A stretch of DNA of 64,000 nt from Prosopocoilus inquinatus. Taxonomy: Eukaryota > Arthropoda > Insecta > Coleoptera > Lucanidae. This document shows positions 24,518 through 38,920 of the stretch, piece after piece. The notes under the pieces were generated by a model. The model had not been told where the DNA came from, did not search any database, and worked only from the letters and a program-made list of their open reading frames with translations. The position numbers were made by a program, and so were the translations under genes. Position 1 is the stretch's first letter; each line of letters starts with the position of its first letter. The stretch covers positions 15,779,806 through 15,843,805 of the forward strand of contig CM069875.1 in NCBI GenBank assembly GCA_036172665.1, given 5' to 3'.

Positions 24518-27500
24518 TCGTTGAAAACTATTTCCAGCTTCTGCTGCGTCCGAAAATTTCGTATCTCACATCAGAGTTACTGGAGTCCATCGAAACGTCA
24601 AATAACATAGTAGCTAAGTAAGGATCGATTAGATACATCACAGGAACAACGCTAATACGTGTTGTTTCGTTGAAAACTATTTCCAGCTTCTGCTGCGTCC
24701 GAAATCTTTGTATCTCACATCAGAGTTACTGGAGTACATCCAAACGTCAAATAACATGATAGATGAGTAAGGATCGATTAGATACATCACATCAACAACG
24801 CTAATACTTGTTGTTTCGTTTAAAACTATTTCCAGCTTCTGCTGCGTCCGAAAACGTCGTATCTCACATCAGAGTTACTGGAGTCCATCGAAACATCAAA
24901 TAACATGATAGATAAGTAAGGATCGATTAGATACAGCACAGGAACAACGCTAATACGTGTTGTTTCGTTCAAAACTATTTCCAGCTTCTGCTGCGTCCGA
25001 TAACTTTGTATCTCACATCAGAGTTACTGGAGTCCATCCAAACGTCAAATAACATGATAGATGAGTAAGGATCGATTAGATACATCACAGGAACAACGCT
25101 AATGCGTGTTGTTTCATTTAAAATTATTTCCAGCTTCTGCTGCGTCCGAAAATTTCGTATCTCACATCAGAGTTACTGGAGTCCATCCAAACGTCAAATA
25201 ACATGATAGATGAGTAAGGATCGATTAGATACATCACAGGAACAACGCTAATGCGTGTTGTTTCGTTTAAAACTATTTCCAGCTTCTGCTGCGTCCGAAA
25301 ATTTCGTATCTCACATCAAAGTTACTGGAGTCCATCGAAACGCCAAATAACATGATAGATGAGTAAGGATCGATTAGATACATCACAGGAGCAACGCTAA
25401 TGCGTGTTGTTTCGTTTAAAACTATTTCCAGCTTCAGCTGCGTCCGAGAACTTCTTATCTCACTTCAGAGTTACTGGAGCCCATCCAAACGCCAAATAAC
25501 ATGATAGATGAGTAAGGATCGATTAGATACATCACAGGAACAACGCTAATACGTGTTGTTTCGTTCAAAACTATTTCCAGCTTCTGCTGCGTCCGAGAAC
25601 TTTGTATCTCACATCAGAGTTACTGGAGTCCATTCAAACATCAAATAACATGATAGATGAGTAAGGATCGATTAGATACATCACAGGAACAACGCTAATG
25701 CGTGTTGTTTCATTTAAAACTATTTCCAGTTTCTGCTGCGTCCGAAAATTTCGTATCTCACATCAGAGTTACTGGAGTCCATCGAAACGCCAAATAACAT
25801 GATAGATGAGTAAGGATCGATTAGATACATCACAGGAACAACTCTAATGCGTGTTGTTTCGTTTAAAACTATTTCCAGCTTCAGCTGCGTCCGAGAACTT
25901 CGTATCTCACTTCAGAGTTACTGGAGCCCATCCAAACGTCAAATAACATGATAGATGAGTAAGGATCGATTACATACATCACAGGAACAACGCTAATGAG
26001 TGTTGTTTCATTTAAAACTATTTCCAGCTTGTGCTGCGTCCGAAAATTTCGTATCTCACATCAGAGTTACTGGAGTCCATCGAAACGTCAAATAACATAG
26101 TAGATAAGTAAGGATCGATTAGATACATCACAGGAACAACGCTAATACCTGTTATTTCGTTTAAAACTATTTCCAGCTTCTGCTGCGTCCGAAAACGTCT
26201 TACCTCACATCAGACTTACTGGAGTCCATCCAAACGTCAAATAACATGTTAGATAAGTAAGGATCGTTTAGATACATCACAGGAACAACGCTAATGCGTG
26301 TTGTTTCTTTTAAAACTATTTCCAGCTTCAGCTGCGTCCGAGAACTTCGTATCTCACTTCAGAGTTACTGGAGCCCATCCAAACGTCAGATAACATGATA
26401 GATGAGTAAGGATCGATTACATACATCACAGGAACAACGCTAATGCGTGTTGTTTCATTTAAAACTATTTCCAGCTTGTGCTGCGTCCGAAAATTTCGTA
26501 TCTCACATCAGAGTTACTGGAGTCCATCCAAACGTCAAATAACATGATAGATGAGTAAGGATCGATTAGATACATCACAGGAACAACGCTAATACGTGTT
26601 GTTTCGTTTAAAACTATTTCCAGCTTCTGCTGCGTCCGAAAACGTCTTACCTCACATCAGACTTACTGGAGTCCATCCAAACGTCAAATAACATGTTAGA
26701 TTATTAAGGATCGTTTAGATACATCACAGGAACAACGCTAATGCGTGTTGTTTCGTTTAAAACTATTTCCAGTTTCTGCTGCGTCCGAAAATTTAGTATC
26801 TCACATCAGAGATACTGGAGTCCATCCAAACGTCAAATAACATGATGGATGAGTAAGGATCGATTAGATACATCACAGGAACAACGCTAATACGTGTTGT
26901 TTCGTTGAAAACTATTTCCGGCTTCTGCTGCGTCCGATAATTTAGTATCTCACATCAGAGATACTGGAGTCCATCCAAACGTCAAATAACATGATAGATG
27001 AGTAAGGATCGATTAGATACATCACAGGAACAACGCTAATACGTGTTGTTTCGTTGAAAACTATTTCCAGCTTCTGCTGCGTCCGAAATCTTTGTATCTC
27101 ACATCAGAGTTACTGGAGTCCATCCAAACGTCAAATAAGATGATAGATGAGTAAGGATCGATTAGATACATCACAGGAACAACGCTAATGCGTGTTGTTT
27201 CGTTTAAAACTATTTCCAGCTTCTGCTGCGTCCGAAAATTTCGTATCTCACATCAAAGTTACTGGAGTCCATCGAAACGCCAAATAACATGATAGATGAG
27301 TAAGGATCGATTAGATACATCACAGGAACAACGCTAATGCGTGTTCTTTCGTTTAAAACTATTTCCAGCTTCTGCTGCGTCCGATAACTTTGTATCTCAC
27401 ATCAGAGTTACTGGAGTCCATCCAAACGTCAAATAACATGATAGATGAGTAAGGATCGATTAGATACATCACAGGAACAACGCTAATGCGTGTTGTTTCA

Positions 27501-30500
27501 TTTAAAATTATTTCCAGCTTCTGCTGCGTCCGAAAATTTCGTATCTCACATCAGAGTTACTGGAGTCCATCCAAACGTCAAATAACATGATAGATGAGTA
27601 AGGATCGATTAGATACATCACAGGAACAACGCTAATGCGTGTTGTTTCGTTTAAAACTATTTCCAGCTTCTGCTGCGTCCGAAAATTTCGTATCTCACAT
27701 CAAAGTTACTGGAGTCCATCGAAACGCCAAATAACATGATAGATGAGTAAGGATCGATTAGATACATCACAGGAACAACGCTAATGCGTGTTCTTTCGTT
27801 TAAAACTATTTCCAGCTTCAGCTGCGTCCGAGAACTTCTTATCTCACTTCAGAGTTACTGGAGTCCATTGAAACGTCAAATAACATGATAGATGAGTAAG
27901 GATCGATTAGATACATCACAGGAACAACGCTAATGCGTGTTGTTTCATTTAAAATTATTTCCAGCTACTGCTGCGTCCGAAAATTTCGTATCTCACATCA
28001 GAGTTACTGGAGTCCATCGAAACGTCAAATAACATGATAGATGAGTAAGGATCGATTAGATACATCACAGGAACAACGCTAATGCGTGTTGTTTCATTTA
28101 AAACTATTTCCAGCTTCTGCTGCGTCCGAAAATTTCGTATCTCACATCAGAGATACTGGAGTCCATCCAAACGTCAAATAACATGATAGATGAGTAAGGA
28201 TCGATTAGATACATCACAGGAACAACGCTAATACGTGTTGTTTCGTTTAAAACTATTTCCAGCTCCTGCTGCGTCCAAAAACTTCGTATCTCACATCAGA
28301 TACTAGAGTCCGTCGAAACGTCAAATAACATGATAGATGAGTAAGGATCGATTAGATACATCACAGAAACAACGCTAATGCGTGTTGTTTCGTTGAAAAC
28401 TATTTCCAGCTTCTGCTGCGTCCGAAAATTTCGTATCTCACATCAGAGTTACTGGAGTCCATCGAAACGTCAAATAACATAGTAGCTAAGTAAGGATCGA
28501 TTAGATACATCACAGGAACAACGCTAATACGTGTTGTTTCGTTGAAAACTATTTCCAGCTTCTGCTGCGTCCGAAATCTTTGTATCTCACATCAGAGTTA
28601 CTGGAGTACATCCAAACGTCAAATAACATGATAGATGAGTAAGGATCGATTAGATACATCACATCAACAACGCTAATACTTGTTATTTCGTTTAAAACTA
28701 TTTCCAGCTTCTGCTGCGTCCGAAAACGTCGTATCTCACATCAGAGTTACTGGAGTCCATCGAAACATCAAATAACATGATAGATAAGTAAGGATCGATT
28801 AGATACAGCACAGGAACAACGCTAATACGTGTTGTTTCGTTCAAAACTATTTCCAGCTTCTGCTGCGTCCGATAACTTTGTATCTCACATCAGAGTTACT
28901 GGAGTCCATCCAAACGTCAAATAACATGATAGATGAGTAAGGATCGATTAGATACATCACAGGAACAACGCTAATGCGTGTTGTTTCATTTAAAATTATT
29001 TCCAGCTTCTGCTGCGTCCGAAAATTTCGTATCTCACATCAGAGTTACTGGAGTCCATCCAAACGTCAAATAACATGATAGATGAGTAAGGATCGATTAG
29101 AAACATCACAGGAACAACGCTAATGCGTGTTGTTTCGTTTAAAACTATTTCCAGCTTCTGCTGCGTCCGAAAATTTCGTATCTCACATCAAAGTTACTGG
29201 AGTCCATCGAAACGCCAAATAACATGATAGATGAGTAAGGATCGATTAGATACATCACAGGAGCAACGCTAATGCGTGTTGTTTCGTTTAAAACTATTTC
29301 CAGCTTCAGCTGCGTCCGAGAACTTCTTATCTCACTTCAGAGTTACTGGAGCCCATCCAAACGCCAAATAACATGATAGATGAGTAAGGATCGATTAGAT
29401 ACATCACAGGAACAACGCTAATACGTGTTGTTTCGTTCAAAACTATTTCCAGCTTCTGCTGCGTCCGAGAACTTTGTATCTCACATCAGAGTTACTGGAG
29501 TCCATTCAAACATCAAATAACATGATAGATGAGTAAGGATCGATTAGATACATCACAGGAACAACGCTAATGCGTGTTGTTTCATTTAAAACTATTTCCA
29601 GTTTCTGCTGCGTCCGAAAATTTCGTATCTCACATCAGAGTTACTGGAGTCCATCGAAACGCCAAATAACATGATAGATGAGTAAGGATCGATTAGATAC
29701 ATCACAGGAACAACTCTAATGCGTGTTGTTTCGTTTAAAACTATTTCCAGCTTCAGCTGCGTCCGAGAACTTCGTATCTCACTTCAGAGTTACTGGAGCC
29801 CATCCAAACGTCAAATAACATGATAGATGAGTAAGGATCGATTACATACATCACAGGAACAACGCTAATGAGTGTTGTTTCATTTAAAACTATTTCCAGC
29901 TTGTGCTGCGTCCGAAAATTTCGTATCTCACATCAGAGTTACTGGAGTCCATCGAAACGTCAAATAACATAGTAGATAAGTAAGGATCGATTAGATACAT
30001 CACAGGAACAACGCTAATACCTGTTATTTCGTTTAAAACTATTTCCAGCTTCTGCTGCGTCCGAAAACGTCTTACCTCACATCAGACTTACTGGAGTCCA
30101 TCCAAACGTCAAATAACATGTTAGATAAGTAAGGATCGTTTAGATACATCACAGGAACAACGCTAATGCGTGTTGTTTCTTTTAAAACTATTTCCAGCTT
30201 CAGCTGCGTCCGAGAACTTCGTATCTCACTTCAGAGTTACTGGAGCCCATCCAAACGTCAGATAACATGATAGATGAGTAAGGATCGATTACATACATCA
30301 CAGGAACAACGCTAATGCGTGTTGTTTCATTTAAAACTATTTCCAGCTTGTGCTGCGTCCGAAAATTTCGTATCTCACATCAGAGTTACTGGAGTCCATC
30401 CAAACGTCAAATAACATGATAGATGAGTAAGGATCGATTAGATACATCACAGGAACAACGCTAATACGTGTTGTTTCGTTTAAAACTATTTCCAGCTTCT

Positions 30501-31092
30501 GCTGCGTCCGAAAACGTCTTACCTCACATCAGACTTACTGGAGTCCATCCAAACGTCAAATAACATGTTAGATTATTAAGGATCGTTTAGATACATCACA
30601 GGAACAACGCTAATGCGTGTTGTTTCGTTTAAAACTATTTCCAGTTTCTGCTGCGTCCGAAAATTTAGTATCTCACATCAGAGATACTGGAGTCCATCCA
30701 AACGTCAAATAACATGATGGATGAGTAAGGATCGATTAGATACATCACAGGAACAACGCTAATACGTGTTGTTTCGTTGAAAACTATTTCCGGCTTCTGC
30801 TGCGTCCGATAATTTAGTATCTCACATCAGAGATACTGGAGTCCATCCAAACGTCAAATAACATGATAGATGAGTAAGGATCGATTAGATACATCACAGG
30901 AACAACGCTAATACGTGTTGTTTCGTTGAAAACTATTTCCAGCTTCTGCTGCGTCCGAAATCTTTGTATCTCACATCAGAGTTACTGGAGTCCATCCAAA
31001 CGTCAAATAAGATGATAGATGAGTAAGGATCGATTAGATACATCACAGGAACAACGCTAATGCGTGTTGTTTCGTTTAAAACTATTTCCAGC
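23668..31092. repeat. 26-unit (3,874 bp) tandem higher-order repeat
   Basis: Copy 1 is 23,668-27,220 and copy 2 is 27,542-31,092. The offset is 3,874 bp before, and 3,872 bp after, a 2-bp deletion private to copy 2 near 28,300. Shared rare marks include ctactgctgcg (24,091 and 27,965), cacagaaacaac (24,491 and about 28,363), aatacctgttat (26,145 and 30,017), agattattaagg (26,699 and 30,571), acatgatggatg (26,841 and 30,713), and a cgataatttag unit (26,936 and 30,808). Identity is very high, suggesting a recent event. Confidence 0.92.
28290..28310. repeat. 2-bp deletion at a unit boundary
   Basis: The junction reads tcacatcagatactagag where the partner at 24,418-24,437 reads tcacatcagagttactagag. 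Two bases are lost. It is private to the second copy of the 26-unit repeat, so it arose after that duplication. Confidence 0.88.
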
Positions 31093-31099
31093 TTCAGCT

Positions 31100-33060
31100 G
31101 CGTCCGAGAACTTCTTATCTCACTTCAGAGTTACTGGAGCCCATCCAAACGCCAAATAACATGATAGATGAGTAAGGATCGATTCGATACATCACAGGAA
31201 CAACGATAATACGTGTTGTTTCGTTCAAAACTATTTCCAGCTTCTGCTGCGTAAGAAAACTTTGTATCTCACATCAGAGTTACTGGAGTCCATTCAAACA
31301 TCAAATAACATGATAGATGAGTAAGGATCGATTAGATACATCACAGGAACAACGCTAATGCGTGTTGTTTCATTTAAAACTATTTCCAGTTTCTGCTGCT
31401 TCCGAAAATTTCGTATCTCACATCAGAGTTACTGGAGTCCATCGAAACGCCAAATAACATGATAGATGAGTAAGGATCGATTAGATACATCACAGGAACA
31501 ACGCTAATGCGTGTTGTTTCGTTTAAAACTATTTCCAGCTTCTGCTGCGTCCGAAAATTTCGTATCTCACATCAAAGTTACTGGAGTCCATCGAAACGCC
31601 AAATAGCATGATAGATGAGTAAGGATCGATTAGATACATCACAGGAACAACGCTAATGCGTGTTGTTTCGTTTAAAACTATTTCCAGCTTCAGCTGCGTC
31701 CGAGAACTTCGTATCTCACTTCAGAGTTACTGGAGCCCATCCAAACGTCAAATAACATGATAGATGAGTAAGGATCGATTACATACATCACAGGAACAAC
31801 GCTAATGAGTGTTGTTTCATTTAAAACTATTTCCAGCTTGTGCTGCGTCCGAAAATTTCGTATCTCACATCAGAGTTACTGGAGTCCATCGAAACGTCAA
31901 ATAACATAGTAGATAAGTAAGGATCGATTAGATACATCACAGGAACAACGCTAATACGTGTTATTTCGTTCAAAACTATTTCCAGCTTCTGCTGCGTCCG
32001 AGAACTTTGTATCTCACATCAGAGTTACTGGAGTCCGTTCAAACGTCAAATAACATGATAGATGAGTAAGGATCGATTAGATACATCACAGGAACAACGC
32101 TAATACGTGTTGTTTCGTTGAAAACTATTTCCAGCTTCTGCTGCGTCCGAAATCTTTGTATCTCACATCAGAGTTACTGGAGTCCATCCAAACGTCAAAT
32201 AACATGATAGATGAGTAAGGATCGATTAGATACATCACAGGAACAACGCTAATACGTGTTATTTCGTTTAAAACTATTTCCAGCTTGTGCTGCGTCCGAA
32301 AACGTCTTACCTCACATCAGACTTACTGGAGTCCATCCAAACGTCAAATAACATGTTAGATAAGTAAGGATCGTTTAGATACATCACGGGAACAACGATA
32401 ATGCGTGTTGTTTCTTTTAAAACTATTTCCAGCTTCAGCTGCGTCCGAGAACTTCGTATCTCACTTCAGAGTTACTGGAGCCCATCCAAACGTCAAATAA
32501 CATGATAGATGAGTAAGGATCGATTACATACATCACAGGAACAACGCTAATGCGTGTTGTTTCATTTAAAACTATTTCCAGCTTGTGCTGCGTCCGAAAA
32601 TTTCGTATCTCACATCAGAGTTACTGGAGTCCATCCAAACGTCAAATAACATGATAGATGAGTAAGGATCGATTAGATACATCACAGGAACAACGCTAAT
32701 ACGTGTTGTTTCGTTTAAAACTATTTCCAGCTTCTGCTGCGTCCGAAAACGTCTTACCTCACATCAGACTTACTGGAGTCCATCCAAACGTCAAATAACA
32801 TGTTAGATAAGTAAGGATCGTTTAGTTACATCACAGGAACAACGCTAATGCGTGTTGTTTCGTTTAAAACTATTTCCAGCTTCTGCTGCGTCCGAAAATT
32901 TAGTATCTCACATCAGAGATACTGGAGTCCATCCAAACGTCAAATAACACGATAGATGAGTAAGGATCGATTAGATACATCACAGGAACAACGCTAATAC
33001 GTGTTGTTTCGTTGAAAACTATTTCCGGCTTCTGCTGCGTCCGAAATCTTTGTATCTCAC
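31100..33060. repeat. 37/40-unit duplicate, copy 1 (partner about 36,500-38,915)
   Basis: The aacgataatacg mark at 31,202 recurs at 36,609 (37 units minus 106 bp). Further on, gctaatgagt at 31,801 recurs at 37,655, and the tttccggcttc unit at 33,024 recurs at 38,878, both 40 units minus 106 bp. The 106 bp are the two 53-bp deletions in between. Copy 2 has three extra units, inserted in register. Confidence 0.8.
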
Positions 33061-33663
33061 ATCAGAGTTACTGGAGTCCATCCAAACGTCAAATAACATG
33101 ATAGATGAGTAAGGATCGATTAGATACATCACAGGAACAACGCTAATGCGTGTTGTTTCGTTTAAAACTATTTCCAGCTTCAGCTGCGTCCGAGAACTTC
33201 TTATCTCATTTCAGAGTTACTGGAGCCCATCCAAACGCCAAATAACATGATAGATGAGTAAGGATCGATTAGATACATCACAGGAACAACGCTAATACGT
33301 GTTGTTTCGTTCAAAACTATTTCCAGCGTCTGCTGCGTCCGAGAACTTTGTATCTCACATCAGAGTTACAGGAGTCCATTCAAACATCAAATAACATGAT
33401 AGATGAGTAAGGATCGATTAGATACATCACAGGAACAACGCTAATACGTGTTGTTTCGTTGAAAACTATTTCCAGTTTCTGCTGCGTCCGAAATCTTTGT
33501 ATCTCACATCAGAGTTACTGGAGTCCGTTCAAACGTCAAATAACATGATAGATGAGTAAGGATCGATTAGATACATCACAGGAACAACGCTAATACGTGT
33601 TGTTTCGTTGAAAACTATTTCCAGTTTCTGCTGCGTCCGAAATCTTTGTATCTCACATCAGAG

Positions 33664-33759
33664 TTACTGGAGTCCATCCAAACGTCAAATAACATGATAG
33701 ATGAGTAAAACTATTTCCAGCTTGTGCTGCGTCCGAAAATTTCGTATCTCACATCAGAG
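33664..33759. repeat. 96-bp unit with 53-bp deletion, copy 1
   Basis: The unit reads gatgagtaaaactatttccag: the part from ggatcgatt through to the dyad and tcgtt is missing. A short shared taa at both ends of the lost segment suggests slippage or microhomology-mediated joining. The unit lacks the ATCGAT, the dyad and the CENP-B-like motif, so it would be a natural null for any function of those motifs. Confidence 0.93.
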
Positions 33760-34379
33760 TTACTGGAGTCCATCCAAACGTCAAATAACATGTTAGATAA
33801 GTAAGGATCGTTTAGATACATCACAGGAACAACGCTAATGCGTGTTGTTTCGTTTAAAACTATTTCCAGCTTCTGCTGCGTCCGAAAATTTAGTATCTCA
33901 CATCAGAGATACTGGAGTCCATCCAAACGTCAAATAACATGATAGATGTGTAAGGATCGATTAGATACATCACAGGAACAACGCTAGTACGTGTTGTTTC
34001 GTTGAAAACTATTTCCGGCTTCTGCTGCCTCCGAAATCTTTGTATCTCACATCAGAGTTACTGGAGTCCATCCAAACGTCAAATAACATGATAGATGAGT
34101 AAGGATCGATTAGATACATCACAGGAACAACGCTAATGCGTGTTGTTTCGTTTAAAACTATTTCCAGCTTCTGCTGCGTCCGAAAATTTCGTATCTCACA
34201 TCAAAGTTACTGGAGTCCATCGAAACGCCAAATAACATGATAGATGAGTAAGGATCGATTAGATACATCACAGGAGCAACGCTAATGCGTGTTGTTTCGT
34301 TTAAAACTATTTCCAGCTTCAGCTGCGTCCGAGAACTTCTTATCTCACTTCAGAGTTACTGGAGCCCATCCAAACGCCA

Positions 34380-35494
34380 AATAACATGATAGATGAGTAA
34401 GGATCGATTAGATACATCGCAGGAACAACGCTAATGCGTGTTGTTTCGTTTAAAACTATTTCCAGCTTCTGCTGCGTCCGAAAATTTCGTATCTCACATC
34501 AAAGTTACTGGAGTCCATCGAAACGCCAAATAACATGATAGATGAGTAACGATCGATTAGATACATCACAGGAGCAACGCTAATGCGTGTTGTTTCGTTT
34601 AAAACTATTTCCAGCTTCAGCTGCGTCCGAGAACTTCTTATCTCATTTCAGAGTTACTGGAGCCCATCCAAACGCCAAATAACATGATAGATGAGTAAGG
34701 TTCGATTAGATACATCACAGGAACAACGCTAATACGTGTTGTTTCGTTGAAAACTATTTCCAGTTTCTGCTGCGTCCGAAATCTTCGTATCTCACATCAG
34801 AGTTACTGGAGTCCGTTCAAACGTCAAATAACATGATAGATGAGTAAGGATCGATTAGATACATCACAGGAACAACGCTAATGCGTGTTGTTTCGTTTAA
34901 AACTATTTCCAGCTTCTGCTGCGTCCGAAAATTTAGTATCTCACATCAGAGATACTGGAGTCCATCCAAACGTCAAATAACATGATAGATGAGTAAGGAT
35001 CGATTAGATACATCACAGGAACAACGCTAATACGTGTTGTTTCGTTGAAAACTATTTCCGGCTTCTGCTGCGTCCGAAATCTTTGTATCTCACATCAGAG
35101 TTACTGGAGTCCATCCAAACGTCAAATAACATGACAGATGAGTAAGGATCGATTAGATACATCGCAGGAACAACGCTAATGCGTGTTGTTTCGTTTAAAA
35201 CTATTTCCAGCTTCTGCTGCGTCCGAAAATTTCGTATCTCACATCAAAGTTACTGGAGTCCATCGAAACGCCAAATAACATGATAGATGAGTAACGATCG
35301 ATTAGATACATCACAGGAGCAACGCTAATGCGTGTTGTTTCGTTTAAAACTATTTCCAGCTTCAGCTGCGTCCGAGAACTTCTTATCTCATTTCAGAGTT
35401 ACTGGAGCCCATCCAAACGCCAAATAACATGATAGATGAGTAAGGATCGATTAGATACATCACAGGAACAACGCTAATACGTGTTGTTTCGTTC
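34380..35494. repeat. 5-unit (745 bp) local duplication
   Basis: 34,380-34,749 matches 35,125-35,494 at 745 bp (5 x 149). Shared marks are atcgcaggaac (34,416 and 35,161) and gtaacgatcg followed by caggagcaacg (34,546 and 35,291). It sits inside the 15-unit duplication and partly explains why that duplication is mosaic. Confidence 0.78.
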
Positions 35495-35845
35495 AAAACT
35501 ATTTCCAGCTTCTGCTGCGTCCGAGAACTTTGTATCTCACATCAGAGTTACAGGAGTCCATTCAAACATCAAATAACATGATAGATGAGTAAGGATCGAT
35601 TAGATACATCACAGGAACAACGCTAATACGTGTTGTTTCGTTGAAAACTATTTCCAGTTTCTGCTGCGTCCGAAATCTTTGTATCTCACATCAGAGTTAC
35701 TGGAGTCCGTTCAAACGTCAAATAACATGATAGATGAGTAAGGATCGATTAGATACATCACAGGAACAACGCTAATACGTGTTGTTTCGTTGAAAACTAT
35801 TTCCAGTTTCTGCTGCGTCCGAAATCTTTGTATCTCACATCAGAG

Positions 35846-35941
35846 TTACTGGAGTCCATCCAAACGTCAAATAACATGATAGATGAGTAAAACTATTTCC
35901 AGCTTGTGCTGCGTCCGAAAATTTCGTATCTCACATCAGAG
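35846..35941. repeat. 96-bp unit with 53-bp deletion, copy 2
   Basis: It has the same breakpoints and neighbouring class order as 33,664-33,759, so it is a copy made by the 15-unit duplication rather than a second event. Confidence 0.93.
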
Positions 35942-38879
35942 TTACTGGAGTCCATCCAAACGTCAAATAACATGTTAGATAAGTAAGGATCGTTTAGATA
36001 CATCACAGGAACAACGCTAATGCGTGTTGTTTCGTTTAAAACTATTTCCAGCTTCTGCTGCGTCCGAAAATTTAGTATCTCACATCAGAGATACTGGAGT
36101 CCATCCAAACGTCAAATAACATGATAGATGAGTAAGGATCGATTAGATACATCACAGGAACAACGCTAATACGTGTTGTTTCGTTGAAAACTATTTCCGG
36201 CTTCTGCTGCCTCCGAAATCTTTGTATCTCACATCAGAGTTACTGGAGTCCATCCAAACGTCAAATAACATGATAGATGAGTAAGGATCGATTAGATACA
36301 TCACAGGAACAACGCTAATGCGTGTTGTTTCGTTTAAAACTATTTCCAGCTTCTGCTGCGTCCGAAAATTTCGTATCTCACATCAAAGTTACTGGAGTCC
36401 ATCGAAACGCCAAATAACATGATAGATGAGTAAGGATCGATTAGATACATCACAGGAGCAACGCTAATGCGTGTTGTTTCGTTTAAAACTATTTCCAGCT
36501 TCAGCTGCGTCCGAGAACTTCTTATCTCACTTCAGAGTTACTGGAGCCCATCCAAACGCCAAATAACATGATAGATGAGTAAGGATCGATTAGATACATC
36601 ACAGGAACAACGATAATACGTGTTGTTTCGTTCAAAACTATTTCCAGCTTCTGCTGCGTCCGAAAACATTGTATCTCACATCAGAGTTACTGGAGTCCAT
36701 TCAAACATCAAATAACATGATAGATGAGTAAGGATCGATTAGATACATCACAGGAACAACGCTAATGCGTGTTGTTTCATTTAAAACTATTTCCAGTTTC
36801 TGCTGCGTCCGAAAATTTCGTATCTCACATCAGAGTTACTGGAGTCCATCGAAACGCCAAATAACATGATAGATGAGTAAGGATCGATTAGATACATCAC
36901 AGGAACAACGCTAATACGTGTTGTTTCGTTTAAAACTATTTCCAGCTTCTGCTGCGTCCGAAAACGTCTTACCTCACATCAGACTTACTGGAGTCCATCC
37001 AAACGTCAAATAACATGTTAGATAAGTAAGGATCGTTTAGTTACATCACAGGAACAACGCTAATGCGTGTTGTTTCGTTTAAAACTATTTCCAGCTTCTG
37101 CTGCGTCCGAAAATTTAGTATCTCACATCAGAGATACTGGAGTCCATCCAAACGTCAAATAACATGATAGATGAGTAAGGATCGATTAGATACATCACAG
37201 GAACAACGCTAATACGTGTTGTCTCGTAGAAAACTATTTCCTGCTTCTGCTGCGTCCGAAATCTTTGTATCTCACATCAGAGTTACTGGAGTCCATCCAA
37301 ACGTCAAATAACATGATAGATGAGTAAGGATCGATTAGATACATCACAGGATCAACGCTAATGCGTGTTGTTTCGTTTAAAACTATTTCCAGCTTCTGCT
37401 GCGTCCGAAAATTTCGTATCTCACATCAAAGTTACTGGAGTCCATCGAAACGCCAAATAACATGATAGATGAGTAAGGGTCGATTAGATACATCACAGGA
37501 ACAACGCTAATGCGTGTTGTTTCGTTTAAAACTATTTCCAGCTTCAGCTGCGTCCGAGAACTTCGTATCTCACTTCAGAGTTACTGGAGCCCATCCAAAC
37601 GTCAAATAACATGATAGATGAGTAAGGATCGATTACATACATCACAGGAACAACGCTAATGAGTGTTGTTTCATTTAAAACTATTTCCAGCTTGTGCTGC
37701 GTCCGAAAATTTCGTATCTCACATCAGAGTTACTGGAGTCCATCGAAACGTCAAATAACATAGTAGATAAGTAAGGATCGATTAGATACATCACAGGAAC
37801 AACGCTAATACGTGTTATTTCGTTCAAAACTATTTCCAGCTTCTGCTGCGTCCGAGAACTTTGTATCTCACATCAGAGTTACTGGAGTTCGTTCAAACGT
37901 CAAATAACATGATAGATGAGTAAGGATCGATTAGATACATCACAGGAACAACGCTAATACGTGTTGTTTCGTTGAAAACTATTTCCAGTTTCTGCTGCGT
38001 CCGAAATCTTTGTATCTCACATCAGAGTTACTGGAGTCCATCCAAACGTCAAATAACATGATAGATGAGTAAGGATCGATTAGATACATCACAGGAACAA
38101 CGCTAATACGTGTTATTTCGTTTAAAACTATTTCCAGCTTCTGCTGCGTCCGAAAACGTCTTACCTCACATCAGACTTACTGGAGTCCATCCAAACGTCA
38201 AATAACATGTTAGATAAGTAAGGATCGTTTAGATACATCACAGGAACAACGCTAATGCGTGTTGTTTCTTTTAAAACTATTTCCAGCTTCAGCTGCGTCC
38301 GAGAACTTCGTATCTCACTTCAGAGTTACTGGAGCCCATCCAAACGTCAAATAACATGATAGATGAGTAAGGATCGATTACATACATCACAGGAACAACG
38401 CTAATGCGTGTTGTTTCATTTAAAACTATTTCCAGCTTGTGCTGCGACCGAAAATTTCGTATCTCACATCAGAGTTACTGGAGTCCATCCAAACGTCAAA
38501 TAACATGATAGATGAGTAAGGATCGATTAGATACATCACAGGAACAACGCTAATACGTGTTGTTTCGTTTAAAACTATTTCCAGCTTCTGCTGCGTCCGA
38601 AAACGTCTTACCTCACATCAGACTTACTGGAGTCCATCCAAACGTCAAATAACATGTTAGATAAGTAAGGATCGTTTAGATACATCACAGGAACAACGCT
38701 AATGCGTGTTGTTTCGTTTAAAACTATTTCCAGCTTCTGCTGCGTCCGAAAATTTAGTATCTCACATCAGAGATACTGGAGTCCATCCAAACGTCAAATA
38801 ACATGATAGATGAGTAAGGATCGATTAGATACATCACAGGAACAACGCTAATACGTGTTGTTTCGTTGAAAACTATTTC

Positions 38880-38920
38880 CGGCTTCTGCTGCGTCCGAAA
38901 TCTTTGTATCTACATCAGAG
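38880..38920. repeat. Unit with 1-bp deletion
   Basis: Near 38,910 the sequence reads gtatctacatcag instead of gtatctcacatcag, a single C lost. I saw no other copy. Confidence 0.85.

Larger units (their letters stand above)
33120..36599. repeat. 15-unit (2,182 bp) tandem duplication
   Basis: 33,120-34,417 matches 35,302-36,599. The offset is 2,182 bp, which is 15 x 149 minus the 53-bp deletion it carries. Private marks: cttatctcatttcag (33,208 and 35,390), gagttacaggag (33,363 and 35,545), the deleted unit (33,664 and 35,846) and ctgctgcctccg (34,022 and 36,204). Confidence 0.9.
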
